This document shows, in pieces, positions 41,295-50,331 of a stretch of DNA of 64,000 nucleotides. The stretch is from NCBI GenBank assembly GCA_001298575.1, contig LJCV01000055.1, positions 124,001-188,000 on the forward strand, written 5' to 3'. Positions within the stretch are counted from its first letter, which is position 1, and each line of letters opens with the position of its first letter. Below the pieces are notes generated by a model. The model made no database searches and was not told the origin of the DNA. It saw only the letters and a list, made by a program, of their open reading frames with translations. This DNA comes from Actinobacteria bacterium OK074 (GTDB lineage Bacteria > Actinomycetota > Actinomycetes > Streptomycetales > Streptomycetaceae). A program made the translations under genes and the position numbers.

Positions 41295-42602
41295 ATGGAA
41301 GCTCCCGTCACCGCCTCGGCACCCGCCCTGCGCGCGGCACACGAGCGGTTCGTGACGACGCCCGGAGCGGTGCCGCGGGTACGTGGCCTGGTCGCCGACT
41401 CGTGGCGGCGCTGCGCGGTGCGTGGCGTCCACCCCGACGGCAGCCGGCTGCCGCCGCTGCGCGCGACCCTCGCGGAACTGGCCGCGTACCGGCGCACCCA
41501 TCCGCTGGCCGCGGCCCTGCCCCTGTTCCGGGAACTGCTGGGGGCCGGTGCCGCCGACGACGGGCACGTCTTCGCGGTCGCCGACACCGACGGAACCCTG
41601 CTGTGGGTCGAGGGCGACACCGCGACGATCGAGCGCGGCGAGCGGATGCACTTCGCCGAGGGCGCCGTGTGGTCCGAGGCCCGGGCCGGGACCAACGCCC
41701 CCGGTACCGCACTGGAGTTGGGCCGCCCCGTCCAGATCGTGACCGGCGAGCACTACAACTCCGCCGTGCACACCTGGTCGTGCGCCGCCGCCCCCGTACG
41801 CGACCCGGCCACCGGACGCGTCCTCGGCGTCATCGACCTCTCCGGCGGCGGCACCATCGCCACACCTCCCGCCCTGGCCGCCGTACGCGGAGCGGCTCTT
41901 GCCGCCGAGGCGCACCTCGCCCGGACGCCGGCCGTGTCCACGACGGTGCCGGTGCCCGCCGGATGCGGCGACGGCGTGCGGCTGAGCGTGCTGGGCCGGG
42001 ACAGCGCCCTGCTGGAGTCCGGCGGGCGCGTGCTGCGGCTGAGCCCGCGGCACAGCGAGATCGTGCTGGCGCTGGCCCTGGCCGGCCACGGGGTGACGGG
42101 CGACCGGCTCGCCGTCGAACTGTCGGACCGGGAGGTGCCGTCCTCGACCCTGCGGGCCGAGATGACCCGGCTGCGTGCCGTCCTCGGTCCCGCCCTGCTC
42201 GGCTCCCGGCCGTACGCGCTGCTGTGCCCGGTGCGGAGCGACCTCGGCGAGGTCTGCGCGCTGCTCGCCGAGGGACGGGTGGCGCAGGCCCTCGCCCGCT
42301 ACCCCGGTCCGCCGCTGCCGCGCTCCGACGCGCCGGTCGTGGTGGAGCAACGGCGGTGCCTGGAACAGCAGTTGCGCGGTGCCGTGCTCGGCAGCGGCGA
42401 CCCCGGGCTGGTGCGCCGCTGGGTGGACGCCGACTGGGGGACCGACGACGCGGTCGCGTGGTCGGTGCTCGCCCGCGCCCTGCCGAACGGGTCGCCGCAG
42501 CGTGCCGCGGCGGCGGCCCGGGCCCGCGGGCTGGACCTCGCCGAGGCCGTACCGCCGCAGGTCGTACGGCATGCAGCGGTGTTGCAGCGTGCGCGTTCCT
42601 AG
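41295..42602 (+). CDS. GAF-domain transcriptional regulator, AcoR-like without AAA+
   Basis: A 435-residue protein. The N terminus ADSWRRCAVRGVHPD and the GAF domain (AVADTDGTLLWVEGD, WSEARAGTNAPGTALELGRP, GVIDLSGGG) match AcoR-type activators. The sigma-54 AAA+ domain is absent, and a winged-helix-like C terminus (LRLSPRHSEIVLALALAGHG, STLRAEMTRLRAVLG) takes its place. Such genes sit beside aldehyde and alcohol dehydrogenase genes in actinobacteria and probably activate them. ATG 41295 follows GGAGG closely. Confidence 0.87.
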   Translation: MEAPVTASAPALRAAHERFVTTPGAVPRVRGLVADSWRRCAVRGVHPDGSRLPPLRATLAELAAYRRTHPLAAALPLFRELLGAGAADDGHVFAVADTDGTLLWVEGDTATIERGERMHFAEGAVWSEARAGTNAPGTALELGRPVQIVTGEHYNSAVHTWSCAAAPVRDPATGRVLGVIDLSGGGTIATPPALAAVRGAALAAEAHLARTPAVSTTVPVPAGCGDGVRLSVLGRDSALLESGGRVLRLSPRHSEIVLALALAGHGVTGDRLAVELSDREVPSSTLRAEMTRLRAVLGPALLGSRPYALLCPVRSDLGEVCALLAEGRVAQALARYPGPPLPRSDAPVVVEQRRCLEQQLRGAVLGSGDPGLVRRWVDADWGTDDAVAWSVLARALPNGSPQRAAAAARARGLDLAEAVPPQVVRHAAVLQRARS

Positions 42603-42605
42603 CGT

Positions 42606-42639
42606 GTTCCTCATCACCACGAACGTCGTGATGAGGAAC
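42606..42639. promoter_or_regulatory. Perfect 12-bp inverted repeat upstream of aldehyde dehydrogenase
   Basis: GTTCCTCATCAC and GTGATGAGGAAC flank a 10-bp centre. It starts 4 bp after the regulator stop and is followed by purine-rich direct repeats of AACACGAGAA and ATTCGAGGAA up to the ribosome site. It could terminate the regulator transcript or act as the operator for the dehydrogenase operon. Confidence 0.6.
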
Positions 42640-42713
42640 CCGGGAAACACGAGAAAACCGAGAAACACGAGAAACACGAGAAATTCGAGGAAATTCGAGG
42701 AAAGGGGACGGTC

Positions 42714-44234
42714 ATGAAGTACCAGCCTCCAGGCCGGGCGGGCAGCCCCGTGGACGTCGCGCCCCGCTACGAGAACTTCATCGGCGGCAAGTGGCAGGCA
42801 CCCACCACCGGCGAGTACTCGCCCAACCTGTGCCCCGCCACCGCCCAGCCGATCTGCGAGGTCCCGAAGTCGGGACCCGAGGACATCGAACTCGCCCTGG
42901 ACGCCGCGCACGCCGCGCAGCCCAAGTGGGGCGAGGCGTCCGCCACCCAGCGGGCCGCCGCCCTCAACGCGGTCGCCGACGCCATCGACGCCCACCGCGA
43001 GGAACTCGCGGTCGCCGAGAGCTGGGAGAACGGCAAGCCGGTCCGCGAGACCCTCGCGGCCGACATCCCCCTCGCCGCCGACCACTTCCGCTACTTCGCG
43101 GCCGCCATCCGCGCCGAGGAGAGCTCGATCACCGAGATCGACAAGGAGACGGTGGCCTACCACTTCCACGAGCCGCTGGGCGTGGTCGGCCAGATCATCC
43201 CGTTCAACTTCCCGCTGCTGATGGCCGCGTGGAAGCTTGCCCCGGCACTCGCCGCCGGCAACGCGACGGTCCTCAAGCCCGCCTCCCCGACCCCGTGGTC
43301 CATCCTCAAGCTGATGGAGGTCATCGGCGACCACCTGCCGCCGGGCGTCCTCAACGTCGTCAACGGCCCCGGCGCCCGGATCGGCAAGGCGCTGGCCACC
43401 AACAAGCGCATCGCCAAGGTCGCCTTCACCGGCGAGACCACCACCGGCCGCCTGATCATGCAGTACGCGGCCCAGAACATCATCCCGGTCACGCTGGAGC
43501 TGGGCGGCAAGTCGCCGAACATCTTCTTCAACGACGTGGCCGCCCACGACGACGACTTCCTGAACAAGGCCGTCGAAGGACTCGTCCTGTACGCGTTCAA
43601 CAAGGGCGAGGTGTGCACCTGCCCCTCGCGCGCACTCATCCAGGAGGACATCTACGAGGAGTTCATGGCCCGTTGCCTGGAGCGCATCCGCGCCATCAAG
43701 CAGGGCGACCCGCTCGACACCGCGACCATGATCGGCCCGCAGGTCTCCAGGCAGCAGATCGAGAAGATCGCGTCCTACGTCGAGATCGGCCTCAAGGAGG
43801 GCGCCGAACTGCTGATCGGCGGCCACCGGCCCACCATCGGCGGCGAGTTCGAGGACGGCTACTTCTACGAGCCGACCGTCCTCAAGGGCCACAACAAGAT
43901 GCGGGTCTTCCAGGAGGAGATCTTCGGACCCGTCCTCGCCGTCACCACCTTCAAGGACGAGGCCGAGGCACTGGAGATCGCCAACGACACGCTGTACGGC
44001 CTCGGGGCCGGCGTGTGGAGCCGCGACACCGGCCGCACCTACCGGATGGGCCGCGCCATCAAGGCCGGCCGCGTCTGGACGAACTGCTACCACCAGTACC
44101 CCGCGGGTGCCGCGTTCGGTGGCTACAAGGTCTCCGGCATCGGCCGCGAGACGCACAAGATGATGCTGGAGCACTACAGCCAGACCAAGAACCTCCTGGT
44201 CAGCTACGGCACCAAGCCGCTCGGGCTGTTCTAG
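42714..44234 (+). CDS. NAD-dependent aldehyde dehydrogenase
   Basis: A 506-residue ALDH of the ExaC/AldB acetaldehyde group. It has [21 protein letters not shown], the general base glutamate in LELGGKSPN, and the catalytic cysteine in [12 protein letters not shown]. It should oxidise acetaldehyde or similar aldehydes to acids. AGGAAAGG precedes the ATG. DUF779 and an alcohol dehydrogenase follow within 15 bp each, so the operon covers alcohol to acid oxidation. Confidence 0.95.
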   Translation: MKYQPPGRAGSPVDVAPRYENFIGGKWQAPTTGEYSPNLCPATAQPICEVPKSGPEDIELALDAAHAAQPKWGEASATQRAAALNAVADAIDAHREELAVAESWENGKPVRETLAADIPLAADHFRYFAAAIRAEESSITEIDKETVAYHFHEPLGVVGQIIPFNFPLLMAAWKLAPALAAGNATVLKPASPTPWSILKLMEVIGDHLPPGVLNVVNGPGARIGKALATNKRIAKVAFTGETTTGRLIMQYAAQNIIPVTLELGGKSPNIFFNDVAAHDDDFLNKAVEGLVLYAFNKGEVCTCPSRALIQEDIYEEFMARCLERIRAIKQGDPLDTATMIGPQVSRQQIEKIASYVEIGLKEGAELLIGGHRPTIGGEFEDGYFYEPTVLKGHNKMRVFQEEIFGPVLAVTTFKDEAEALEIANDTLYGLGAGVWSRDTGRTYRMGRAIKAGRVWTNCYHQYPAGAAFGGYKVSGIGRETHKMMLEHYSQTKNLLVSYGTKPLGLF

Positions 44235-44248
44235 GGGAGCGCAGCGAC

Positions 44249-44617
44249 ATGCCCGGAACAGTCGAGAACGGCACCGTCGGGCGCGTCACCGCAACGCGTG
44301 CGGCGCGCAGGGCCATCGCGGTCCTGCGCGCCGCCCACGGCCGGCCCGTGATGTTCGTCCAGTCGGGCGGCTGCTGCGACGGCAGCGACCCGATGTGCTT
44401 CCCGGGCGGCGAATTCGCCCTGGGAGACGGCGACATGCTCGTCGGCGTGGTGGACGGCTGCACCTTCCACGTGAACGCGGACCAGTACGAGGCACACGGC
44501 CGCCCCTGCTACGTCCTGGACGTGGAACCGGGCATGCCGGGTGGCTTCTCCCTCGCGGCCGGAGAGGGGCTGCATTTCGTGACCCGGGTCAAGGCGGCCC
44601 GGTGCGGGACCACTTGA
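44249..44617 (+). CDS. DUF779 protein
   Basis: A 122-residue protein of the DUF779 family, a frequent neighbour of acetaldehyde dehydrogenases. Conserved cysteines occur in VQSGGCCDGSDPMC and in GRPCYVLDVEPG, and DGCTFHVNADQYE is also typical. A role in maturation or redox protection of the dehydrogenase is suspected but not established. It lies between the aldehyde and alcohol dehydrogenase genes. Confidence 0.92.
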   Translation: MPGTVENGTVGRVTATRAARRAIAVLRAAHGRPVMFVQSGGCCDGSDPMCFPGGEFALGDGDMLVGVVDGCTFHVNADQYEAHGRPCYVLDVEPGMPGGFSLAAGEGLHFVTRVKAARCGTT

Positions 44618-44627
44618 GGAGCAGATC

Positions 44628-45641
44628 ATGAAGGCAGCAGTCGTCACCGACTTCGGGAAGCCGCTGGAGATCCAGGACCTTCCCGTCCCCGAACCCGGCC
44701 CCGGGCAGGTGCTCGTGCGCATGGAGGCGTCCGGGCTCTGCCACACCGACATCCACGCGGCCCACGGCGACTGGCCGGTCAAGCCGCATCCGCCGTTCGT
44801 CCCCGGCCACGAGGGCGTCGGCCCCGTCCAGGCCGTCGGCGCCGGCGTCTCCCACGACCTGATCGGCAAGCGGGTCGCCGTCCCGTGGCTCGGCTCGTCC
44901 TGCGGCACCTGCCGCTACTGCGTCTCCGGCTGGGAGACCCTCTGCGAGAGCCAGGTCAACTCCGGCTACTCCGTGGACGGTTGCTACGCCGAGTTCGCCG
45001 TCGCGAGCGCGGGCGCGGTCGTCCGGGTCCCCGACGGCGTCACGTCCTTCGACGCGGCGCCGCTGACCTGCGCGGGCGTCACCACCTACAAGGCGATCAA
45101 GGTCGCCCGGGTGGCCCCGGCCGAGCGGGTCGCCGTCTTCGGCGTCGGCGGTCTCGGCCACCTGGCCGTGCAGTACGCGCACCTGGTCGGCGGGTTCGTC
45201 ACCGCCGTCGACCTCGAACCCGACAAGCTCGGCCTCGCCCACCAGCTCGGCGCCGACCTGACCGTCAACGCCCGTACGCACGACCCGGTCGAGGAGATCA
45301 AGAAGGCCGGCGGCGCGGACGTGGCCGTCGTGCTGGCCGCCGCGCCCAAGGCGTTCGAGCAGGCGTACAAGTCGCTCAACCGCGGCGGACGGCTCGTCAT
45401 GGTCGCCCTGCCCGCCGACAACGCCGCGATCAACGTGCCGATCTTCGAGACCGTGCTCGGCGGGATCTCCGTCATCGGCTCCATCGTCGGCACCCGCCAG
45501 GACCTGGCCGAGGTGTTCGCGCTGCACGCGGCCGGACGTACCCGGGTGATCGCCGAATCCCGGCGCCTGGAGGAGGTCAACGACTCCTTCGACGAGGTCC
45601 TCGGCGGCCGGGCCGAAGCACGGCTCGTCTTCGAGTTCTGA
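44628..45641 (+). CDS. adhP: Zinc-dependent alcohol dehydrogenase, AdhP type
   Basis: A 337-residue MDR enzyme. Catalytic zinc ligands are in SGLCHTDIHAAHGDWP, GHEGVG and later cysteine C-A-G-V. The structural zinc loop is CGTCRYCVSGWETLC, and the NAD site is GVGGLGHLAVQYA. It interconverts ethanol or other primary alcohols and aldehydes. It sits 10 bp after DUF779 and 40 bp before the transhydrogenase genes, which suggests that alcohol metabolism and NADH/NADPH balance are coregulated. Confidence 0.93.
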   Translation: MKAAVVTDFGKPLEIQDLPVPEPGPGQVLVRMEASGLCHTDIHAAHGDWPVKPHPPFVPGHEGVGPVQAVGAGVSHDLIGKRVAVPWLGSSCGTCRYCVSGWETLCESQVNSGYSVDGCYAEFAVASAGAVVRVPDGVTSFDAAPLTCAGVTTYKAIKVARVAPAERVAVFGVGGLGHLAVQYAHLVGGFVTAVDLEPDKLGLAHQLGADLTVNARTHDPVEEIKKAGGADVAVVLAAAPKAFEQAYKSLNRGGRLVMVALPADNAAINVPIFETVLGGISVIGSIVGTRQDLAEVFALHAAGRTRVIAESRRLEEVNDSFDEVLGGRAEARLVFEF

Positions 45642-45681
45642 CGCCCCGGCACCCACCGGGCCACAGGAAAGGCAGCAGAAC

Positions 45682-46815
45682 ATGCCAACCGTCACCGTGG
45701 GAGCCGTACGGGAGCGGGCGCCCGGCGAACGCCGGGTCGCCCTGGTCCCCGAGGCCGTAACCCTCCTGCGCCGGGCCGGAATCGACGTCCTCGTCGAGAC
45801 CGGGGCCGGCTCCGGCGCCTGGTTCACCGACGCCGACTACACCGAGTCAGGCGCCACCGTCGTACCCGCGCAGGAGCTGTACGCACGCGCGGACGCCGTG
45901 CTGTGCGTCGGCCCGCCGGACGCCGAGCGCGCCGAGGCGCTGCGCCCCGGGCAGACCCTGATCGGGCTGCTCGAACCGCTGCGCCACCCCGCCCTCGTCG
46001 ACGGACTGACCGGGCGCGGGGTGCGCACGGTGAGCCTCGATCTGCTGCCGCGCACCCTCAGCCGCGCCCAGTCCATGGACGCGCTGACCTCGCAGGCCAA
46101 CGTCGCCGGGTACAAGGCGGCGGTCCTCGCCGCCGACACCTACGACCGCTTCTTCCCGATGCTGACCACCGCGGCGGGCACCATGCGCCCGGCGCAACTC
46201 CTCGTCCTCGGCGCCGGAGTGGCCGGGTTGCAGGCCATCGCGACCGCCCGCCGTCTTGGCGCCGTCGTCTCGGCGTACGACGTACGGCCCGCGTCCCGAG
46301 GAGAGGTGGAGTCGCTGGGCGCCCGGTTCCTCGACATCCGGACCGCCCAAGCGCCCGAATCGGACGCCGAACGGACCGGCTACGCACGGGAGTTGACCGA
46401 CCAGGAGCAACAGGCCCAGCGGGCCGCGCTGGACGGGCACATCGCCCGCTCCGACGTCGTCATCACCACCGCCCAAGTGCCCGGCCGCAAACCGCCGTTG
46501 CTCGTGAGCGCCGAAGTCGTCGGGCGGATGAAGCCCGGCTCGGTCGTCGTCGACCTCGCGGCGAGCGAGTTCGGCGGCAACGTCGAGGGCACCGAGGCCG
46601 ACAAGACCACCGTCCTGGACAACGGCGTCACCCTGATCGGCGCCGGCCGGCTGCCGTCCGCCATGGCCACCGCCGCGTCCACCGCCTACGCCCGCAACCT
46701 CGTCGCCCTGCTGCGCCACCTGGTGCGCGACGGCGAACTCGTCCTCGACCCGGCCGACGAGATCACGGCCGCGCTGACGGGCACACCACCACAGACGGGA
46801 GGTACCTCCTCATGA
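45682..46815 (+). CDS. pntAA: NAD(P) transhydrogenase alpha subunit part 1
   Basis: A 377-residue NAD(H)-binding domain I protein. It has VGAVRERAPGERRVALVPE, the RSRAQSMDALSSQ-like SRAQSMDALTSQANVAGY, and the Rossmann fold LVLGAGVAGLQAIATARRLG. It lacks membrane helices, as expected for three-subunit enzymes. It overlaps pntAB by ATGA. The enzyme couples hydride transfer between NADH and NADP to proton translocation. Confidence 0.95.
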   Translation: MPTVTVGAVRERAPGERRVALVPEAVTLLRRAGIDVLVETGAGSGAWFTDADYTESGATVVPAQELYARADAVLCVGPPDAERAEALRPGQTLIGLLEPLRHPALVDGLTGRGVRTVSLDLLPRTLSRAQSMDALTSQANVAGYKAAVLAADTYDRFFPMLTTAAGTMRPAQLLVLGAGVAGLQAIATARRLGAVVSAYDVRPASRGEVESLGARFLDIRTAQAPESDAERTGYARELTDQEQQAQRAALDGHIARSDVVITTAQVPGRKPPLLVSAEVVGRMKPGSVVVDLAASEFGGNVEGTEADKTTVLDNGVTLIGAGRLPSAMATAASTAYARNLVALLRHLVRDGELVLDPADEITAALTGTPPQTGGTSS

Positions 46816-47222
46816 ACAACCTCGACCTCCTCACCGCCATCACCGTCTTCGTGCTGAGCGTCCTGGTCGGCATCGAGGTCATCAGCAAGGTGCCGGCGAC
46901 CCTGCACACCCCGCTGATGTCCGGGTCCAACTCCGTGCACGGCATCGTCGTCATCGGCGCGATGCTGATCGCGGCCGGGTCGCACACCTGGCTCGGATAC
47001 GTCCTGGCCTTCGTGGCCATGGCGTTCGGCGCGATGAACGTGGTCGGCGGGTACGTCGTCACCGACCGGATGCTGGAGATGTTCAAGGCCCGGCCGACCG
47101 CCGGAACACCCGGCAAGCCCGCCGCCGGTACACCGGACGAGGCCACCGCCAGTACACCGGACGAGGCCACCGCCGGTGCACGGGGCGAGGCCGTCGTCGG
47201 CGCACCGGACAAGGAGGTGTGA
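46812..47222 (+). CDS. pntAB: NAD(P) transhydrogenase alpha subunit part 2
   Basis: A 136-residue membrane subunit with three hydrophobic segments (LLTAITVFVLSVLVGIEVIS, SNSVHGIVVIGAMLIAAG, VLAFVAMAFGAMNVVGGY). The usual length is about 95-100 residues. Here a 35-40 residue hydrophilic tail follows, made of repeats related to GTPDEATA, encoded by near-identical 24-bp DNA repeats around 47130-47185. Confidence 0.95.
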   Translation: MNNLDLLTAITVFVLSVLVGIEVISKVPATLHTPLMSGSNSVHGIVVIGAMLIAAGSHTWLGYVLAFVAMAFGAMNVVGGYVVTDRMLEMFKARPTAGTPGKPAAGTPDEATASTPDEATAGARGEAVVGAPDKEV

Positions 47223-47227
47223 GCGCC

Positions 47228-48646
47228 ATGGACACCGTCTCCAACGCCGTCCACTACGTCTTCCTGGCCGCAGCCGCCTGCTTCGTGCTCGGCCTGCACC
47301 TGATGAACCACCCGCGCACCGCCCGCCGCGGCAACACGCTCTCCGCCGGGGCCATGGCCGTCGCGATCGGTGCCACGGTGTGGCTCGTCGTCCACGAGGG
47401 CCGGATCACCAGCACCGGCTGGCTCGTCCTGGCCGGCGGCGGTCTCGTCGGCGCCGCGCTCGGCCTGTGGGCGGCGCGCGAGATCAAGATGACCGCGATG
47501 CCCCAACTGGTCAGTCTCTTCAATGCCGTTGGCGGTGGCGCGGCAGCCCTCATCGCGGTCAACGACCTGCTCCAGGCCGACCACCCGGCCGCGCTGGGCG
47601 CCCGCGTGTCGCTGCCGGGCGCCCTGGACATCGTCATCGGCGCGGTCACCTTCTCCGGATCGCTGGTCGCGGCGGGCAAACTCCAGGGCCTGGTGTCCGG
47701 AGCGCCGGTGGTGTTCCCGGGGGCGCGGCTGCTCAACGTGCTGCTCCCGGCGTCCTTCGCCGTCGGCACCGTCTGGCTGGTGCTGGCCCCGGACTCGCTC
47801 ACGGCCCTGTACGGACTCGTCGTGGTGGCCCTGCTGTTCGGCGTGACGATGGTGCTGCCGATCGGCGGTGCCGACATGCCGGTGGTCATCGCCCTGCTGA
47901 ACGCCTTCACCGGGTCGGCGGTCGCGATGGCGGGCTTCGTCCTCGACGAGACCGCCCTGATCATCGCGGGCATGCTCGTCAGCTCCTCGGGCGGCATCCT
48001 CACCAAGCTGATGGCCGACGCCATGAACCGGTCCATCGCGAACATCGTGATCGGCGGCTTCGGCACCGGCGACGGCGCCCCGGCGGCGGCCGGCGCGGGC
48101 GGGGCCTCCGCCCAGGTGCGCGCGGTCTCCGTCGACGACGTGGCGATCCAGCTCGCGTACGCGCGCAAGGTCGTCTTCGTCCCCGGGTACGGCCTCGCCG
48201 CCGCCCAGGCCCAGCACGAACTCGGCGACCTGGCCAAGCTGTTGACCGAGCACGGCGTCGACGTCAGCTACGCCGTCCACCCGGTGGCCGGCCGCATGCC
48301 GGGACACATGAACGTGCTGCTGGCGGAGGCGAACGTGCCGTACACACAGCTCAAGGAGATGGACGAGATCAACCCCGAATTCCCGCAGGCGGACGTGGCG
48401 TTGGTGATCGGCGCCAACGACGTGACCAACCCGATCGCCCGCCGCCCCGGCAACGCGATCTCGGGCATGCCGATCCTGGACGTCGACAGGGCCAGGAGCG
48501 TCGTCGTCATCAAGCGCTCGATGGGGCACGGCTACGCGGGCGTCGACAACGAGCTGTACACCGACCCGAAGACCGGGATGTTCTTCACCGACGCGAAGAA
48601 GGGACTGGCCGAACTGAAGGCGGCCGTCGGCGAGTTCGACGGCTGA
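47228..48646 (+). CDS. pntB: NAD(P) transhydrogenase beta subunit
   Basis: A 472-residue protein. Membrane domain II (eight or so helices, including ALLNAFTGSAVAMAGFVL) is followed by the NADP-binding domain III (VIFVPGYGLAAAQAQH-like VFVPGYGLAAAQAQHELGDL, HPVAGRMPGHMNVLLAEANV, GANDVTNPIAR, KRSMGHGYAGVDNELY). AAGGAGG is 10 bp before ATG 47228; an in-frame GTG at 47219 overlaps the pntAB stop but is too close to that site. Confidence 0.95.
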   Translation: MDTVSNAVHYVFLAAAACFVLGLHLMNHPRTARRGNTLSAGAMAVAIGATVWLVVHEGRITSTGWLVLAGGGLVGAALGLWAAREIKMTAMPQLVSLFNAVGGGAAALIAVNDLLQADHPAALGARVSLPGALDIVIGAVTFSGSLVAAGKLQGLVSGAPVVFPGARLLNVLLPASFAVGTVWLVLAPDSLTALYGLVVVALLFGVTMVLPIGGADMPVVIALLNAFTGSAVAMAGFVLDETALIIAGMLVSSSGGILTKLMADAMNRSIANIVIGGFGTGDGAPAAAGAGGASAQVRAVSVDDVAIQLAYARKVVFVPGYGLAAAQAQHELGDLAKLLTEHGVDVSYAVHPVAGRMPGHMNVLLAEANVPYTQLKEMDEINPEFPQADVALVIGANDVTNPIARRPGNAISGMPILDVDRARSVVVIKRSMGHGYAGVDNELYTDPKTGMFFTDAKKGLAELKAAVGEFDG

Positions 48647-48659
48647 CGTACGACGGAAG

Positions 48660-48689
48660 GGGCCCCCGCGCTGTCCGGCGCGGGGGCCC
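48660..48689. terminator. Bidirectional terminator between pntB and ferredoxin oxidoreductase operon
   Basis: A perfect 12-bp stem, GGGCCCCCGCGC / GCGCGGGGGCCC, with a 6-bp loop. It sits in the 59-bp gap between the converging pntB and oxidoreductase genes. Confidence 0.85.
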
Positions 48690-48705
48690 ACGTCATGGCC
48701 GGTGC

Positions 48706-50331
48706 TCACTCCTCCGGCACCATCCCGATCGCCCCGCTCGGGCACTCGGCCGCACACAGCCCGCACCCCTTGCAGTAGTCGAGGTCGATCGAGAAGCCCT
48801 TCCCCGGACCGAGCTTGGTGATCGCGTTGTCCGGGCAGACGCCGTAGCAGTTGTCGCACTCGAAGCAGTTTCCGCACGACATGCAGCGGCGGGCCTCGAA
48901 CAGCGCGGTGGACTCGTCGAGTCCGTGCACCACCTCGTCGAACGTCGAGACGCGCCGGGCCAGTTCGAGCCGGGGCCGGACGGAGGCGGGCGCGTCCGCG
49001 TAGTACCAGGTGTTGAGGTTCTCGAAGGCGGCCGGGTCGTGCTTGGCGCCCGGGTCGTACGAACTCCCGCGCAGGTAGGCGTCGATGTGCCGGGCCGCCT
49101 TCTTGCCGTGCCCGACGGCCACCGTGACCGTGCGGTCGGCGGGCACCATGTCGCCCCCGGCGAAGATGCCCCGGTGCCCCGTCATCAGTCCGTCGGCGAC
49201 CTGGACCGTGCCGTGGTCGACCGACAGGCCGGGCACGCTCTTCAGCAGCGAGAGGTCGGACTCCTGGCCGAGGGCGAGGACCACCGTGTCGGCCTGAAGC
49301 TCCTCGAACTCGCCCGTGGGCTGCGGGAATCCGGTCTCGTCCAAGGCCATCCGCTCGATGGTGAGGTGCCCCTCCTCGGCGTGCTTGATGGTGGAGAGCC
49401 ACTTCATCCGCACGCCCTCCTCCAGGGCCTCCTCGACCTCGACGTCGTGCGCGGGCATCCGGTCCCGGGTGCGCCGGTAGACCACCACGGCGTCGGTCGC
49501 GCCCAGCCTGCGGGCGGTACGGGCCGCGTCCATGGCGGTGTTGCCGCCGCCGTACACCGCGACCCGCCGGCCCAGCAGGGGCCGGTCCGCGCCCTCCATG
49601 CCGCCGAGCAGCGCCACCGCGTCGAGGATCCTCGCGCTGTCACCGGCCGGGATGTAGGCGCGCCGGCCGATGCCCGCGCCCACGGCCAGGAACACCGCGT
49701 CGAAGCCCTCGTCCCGCTGCGCGGCGAGCACGTCGTCGACCCGGGTGTTGAGTTCCAGGGTCACGCCCAGCGCGACGATGCGGTCGATCTCCGCGTCCAG
49801 GACCTCGCGCGGCAGCCGGTAGCGCGGGATGCCGTAGCGCATCATCCCGCCGGGCTGCTCCTGCGCCTCACGGATCGTCACCTCGTGCCCGAGCAGGCGC
49901 AGTTGGTACGCCACCGACAGTCCGGCCGGGCCCGAGCCGACGACCAGGACCCGCTTGCCGGACGTCACCGGAGGTGCCTCGACACTCCAGCCCCGCTTGA
50001 TCGCCTCGTCGCCGAGGAAGCGTTCGACCGAGTTGATGCCGACGGCGTTGTCCACCTGCACGCGGTTGCAAGCCGTCTCACAGGGGTGGTAGCAGACCCG
50101 GCCCATGACGGCGGGCAGCGGGTTGTCCCGCATCAACTGGCGCCAGGCGGACTCGTAGTCGCCGCTCTCCGCGTGGAACAGCCACTGCTGGATGTTCTCG
50201 CCGGCCGGGCACGCCTGGTTGCACGGCGGCAACCGGTCGACGTACTCGGGGCGTTCGGTCCGCCAGGCCCCGGTGTGGTTCGCCAGACTGGAACCCACGT
50301 CCAGGGTGATCGCGAACGGCTTCTCCTTCAC
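48706..50331 (-). CDS. GltD-like FAD oxidoreductase fused to a 2[4Fe-4S] ferredoxin domain
   Basis: A 541-residue protein. The N terminus has a GltD-type iron-sulfur region (PPCNQACPAGENIQQWLF, GRVCYHPCETACNR). There follow an FAD fold (VVGSGPAGLSVAYQL) and an NAD(P) fold (VAVYGGGNTAMDAARTA). The C-terminal 80 residues carry two 4Fe-4S motifs (CMSCGNCFECDNCYGVCP, CKGCGLCAAECP), like the delta subunit of 2-oxoacid:ferredoxin oxidoreductases. GTG 50331 overlaps the upstream beta-subunit stop. It probably passes electrons between the oxidoreductase and NAD(P). Confidence 0.9.
   Translation of the reverse strand: MKEKPFAITLDVGSSLANHTGAWRTERPEYVDRLPPCNQACPAGENIQQWLFHAESGDYESAWRQLMRDNPLPAVMGRVCYHPCETACNRVQVDNAVGINSVERFLGDEAIKRGWSVEAPPVTSGKRVLVVGSGPAGLSVAYQLRLLGHEVTIREAQEQPGGMMRYGIPRYRLPREVLDAEIDRIVALGVTLELNTRVDDVLAAQRDEGFDAVFLAVGAGIGRRAYIPAGDSARILDAVALLGGMEGADRPLLGRRVAVYGGGNTAMDAARTARRLGATDAVVVYRRTRDRMPAHDVEVEEALEEGVRMKWLSTIKHAEEGHLTIERMALDETGFPQPTGEFEELQADTVVLALGQESDLSLLKSVPGLSVDHGTVQVADGLMTGHRGIFAGGDMVPADRTVTVAVGHGKKAARHIDAYLRGSSYDPGAKHDPAAFENLNTWYYADAPASVRPRLELARRVSTFDEVVHGLDESTALFEARRCMSCGNCFECDNCYGVCPDNAITKLGPGKGFSIDLDYCKGCGLCAAECPSGAIGMVPEE

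Noticed and set aside
39816..44174. A 1452-codon minus-strand frame opposite the kinase, GAF regulator and aldehyde dehydrogenase
   Set aside because: It spans three real genes and their non-coding minisatellites, and has shadow composition.
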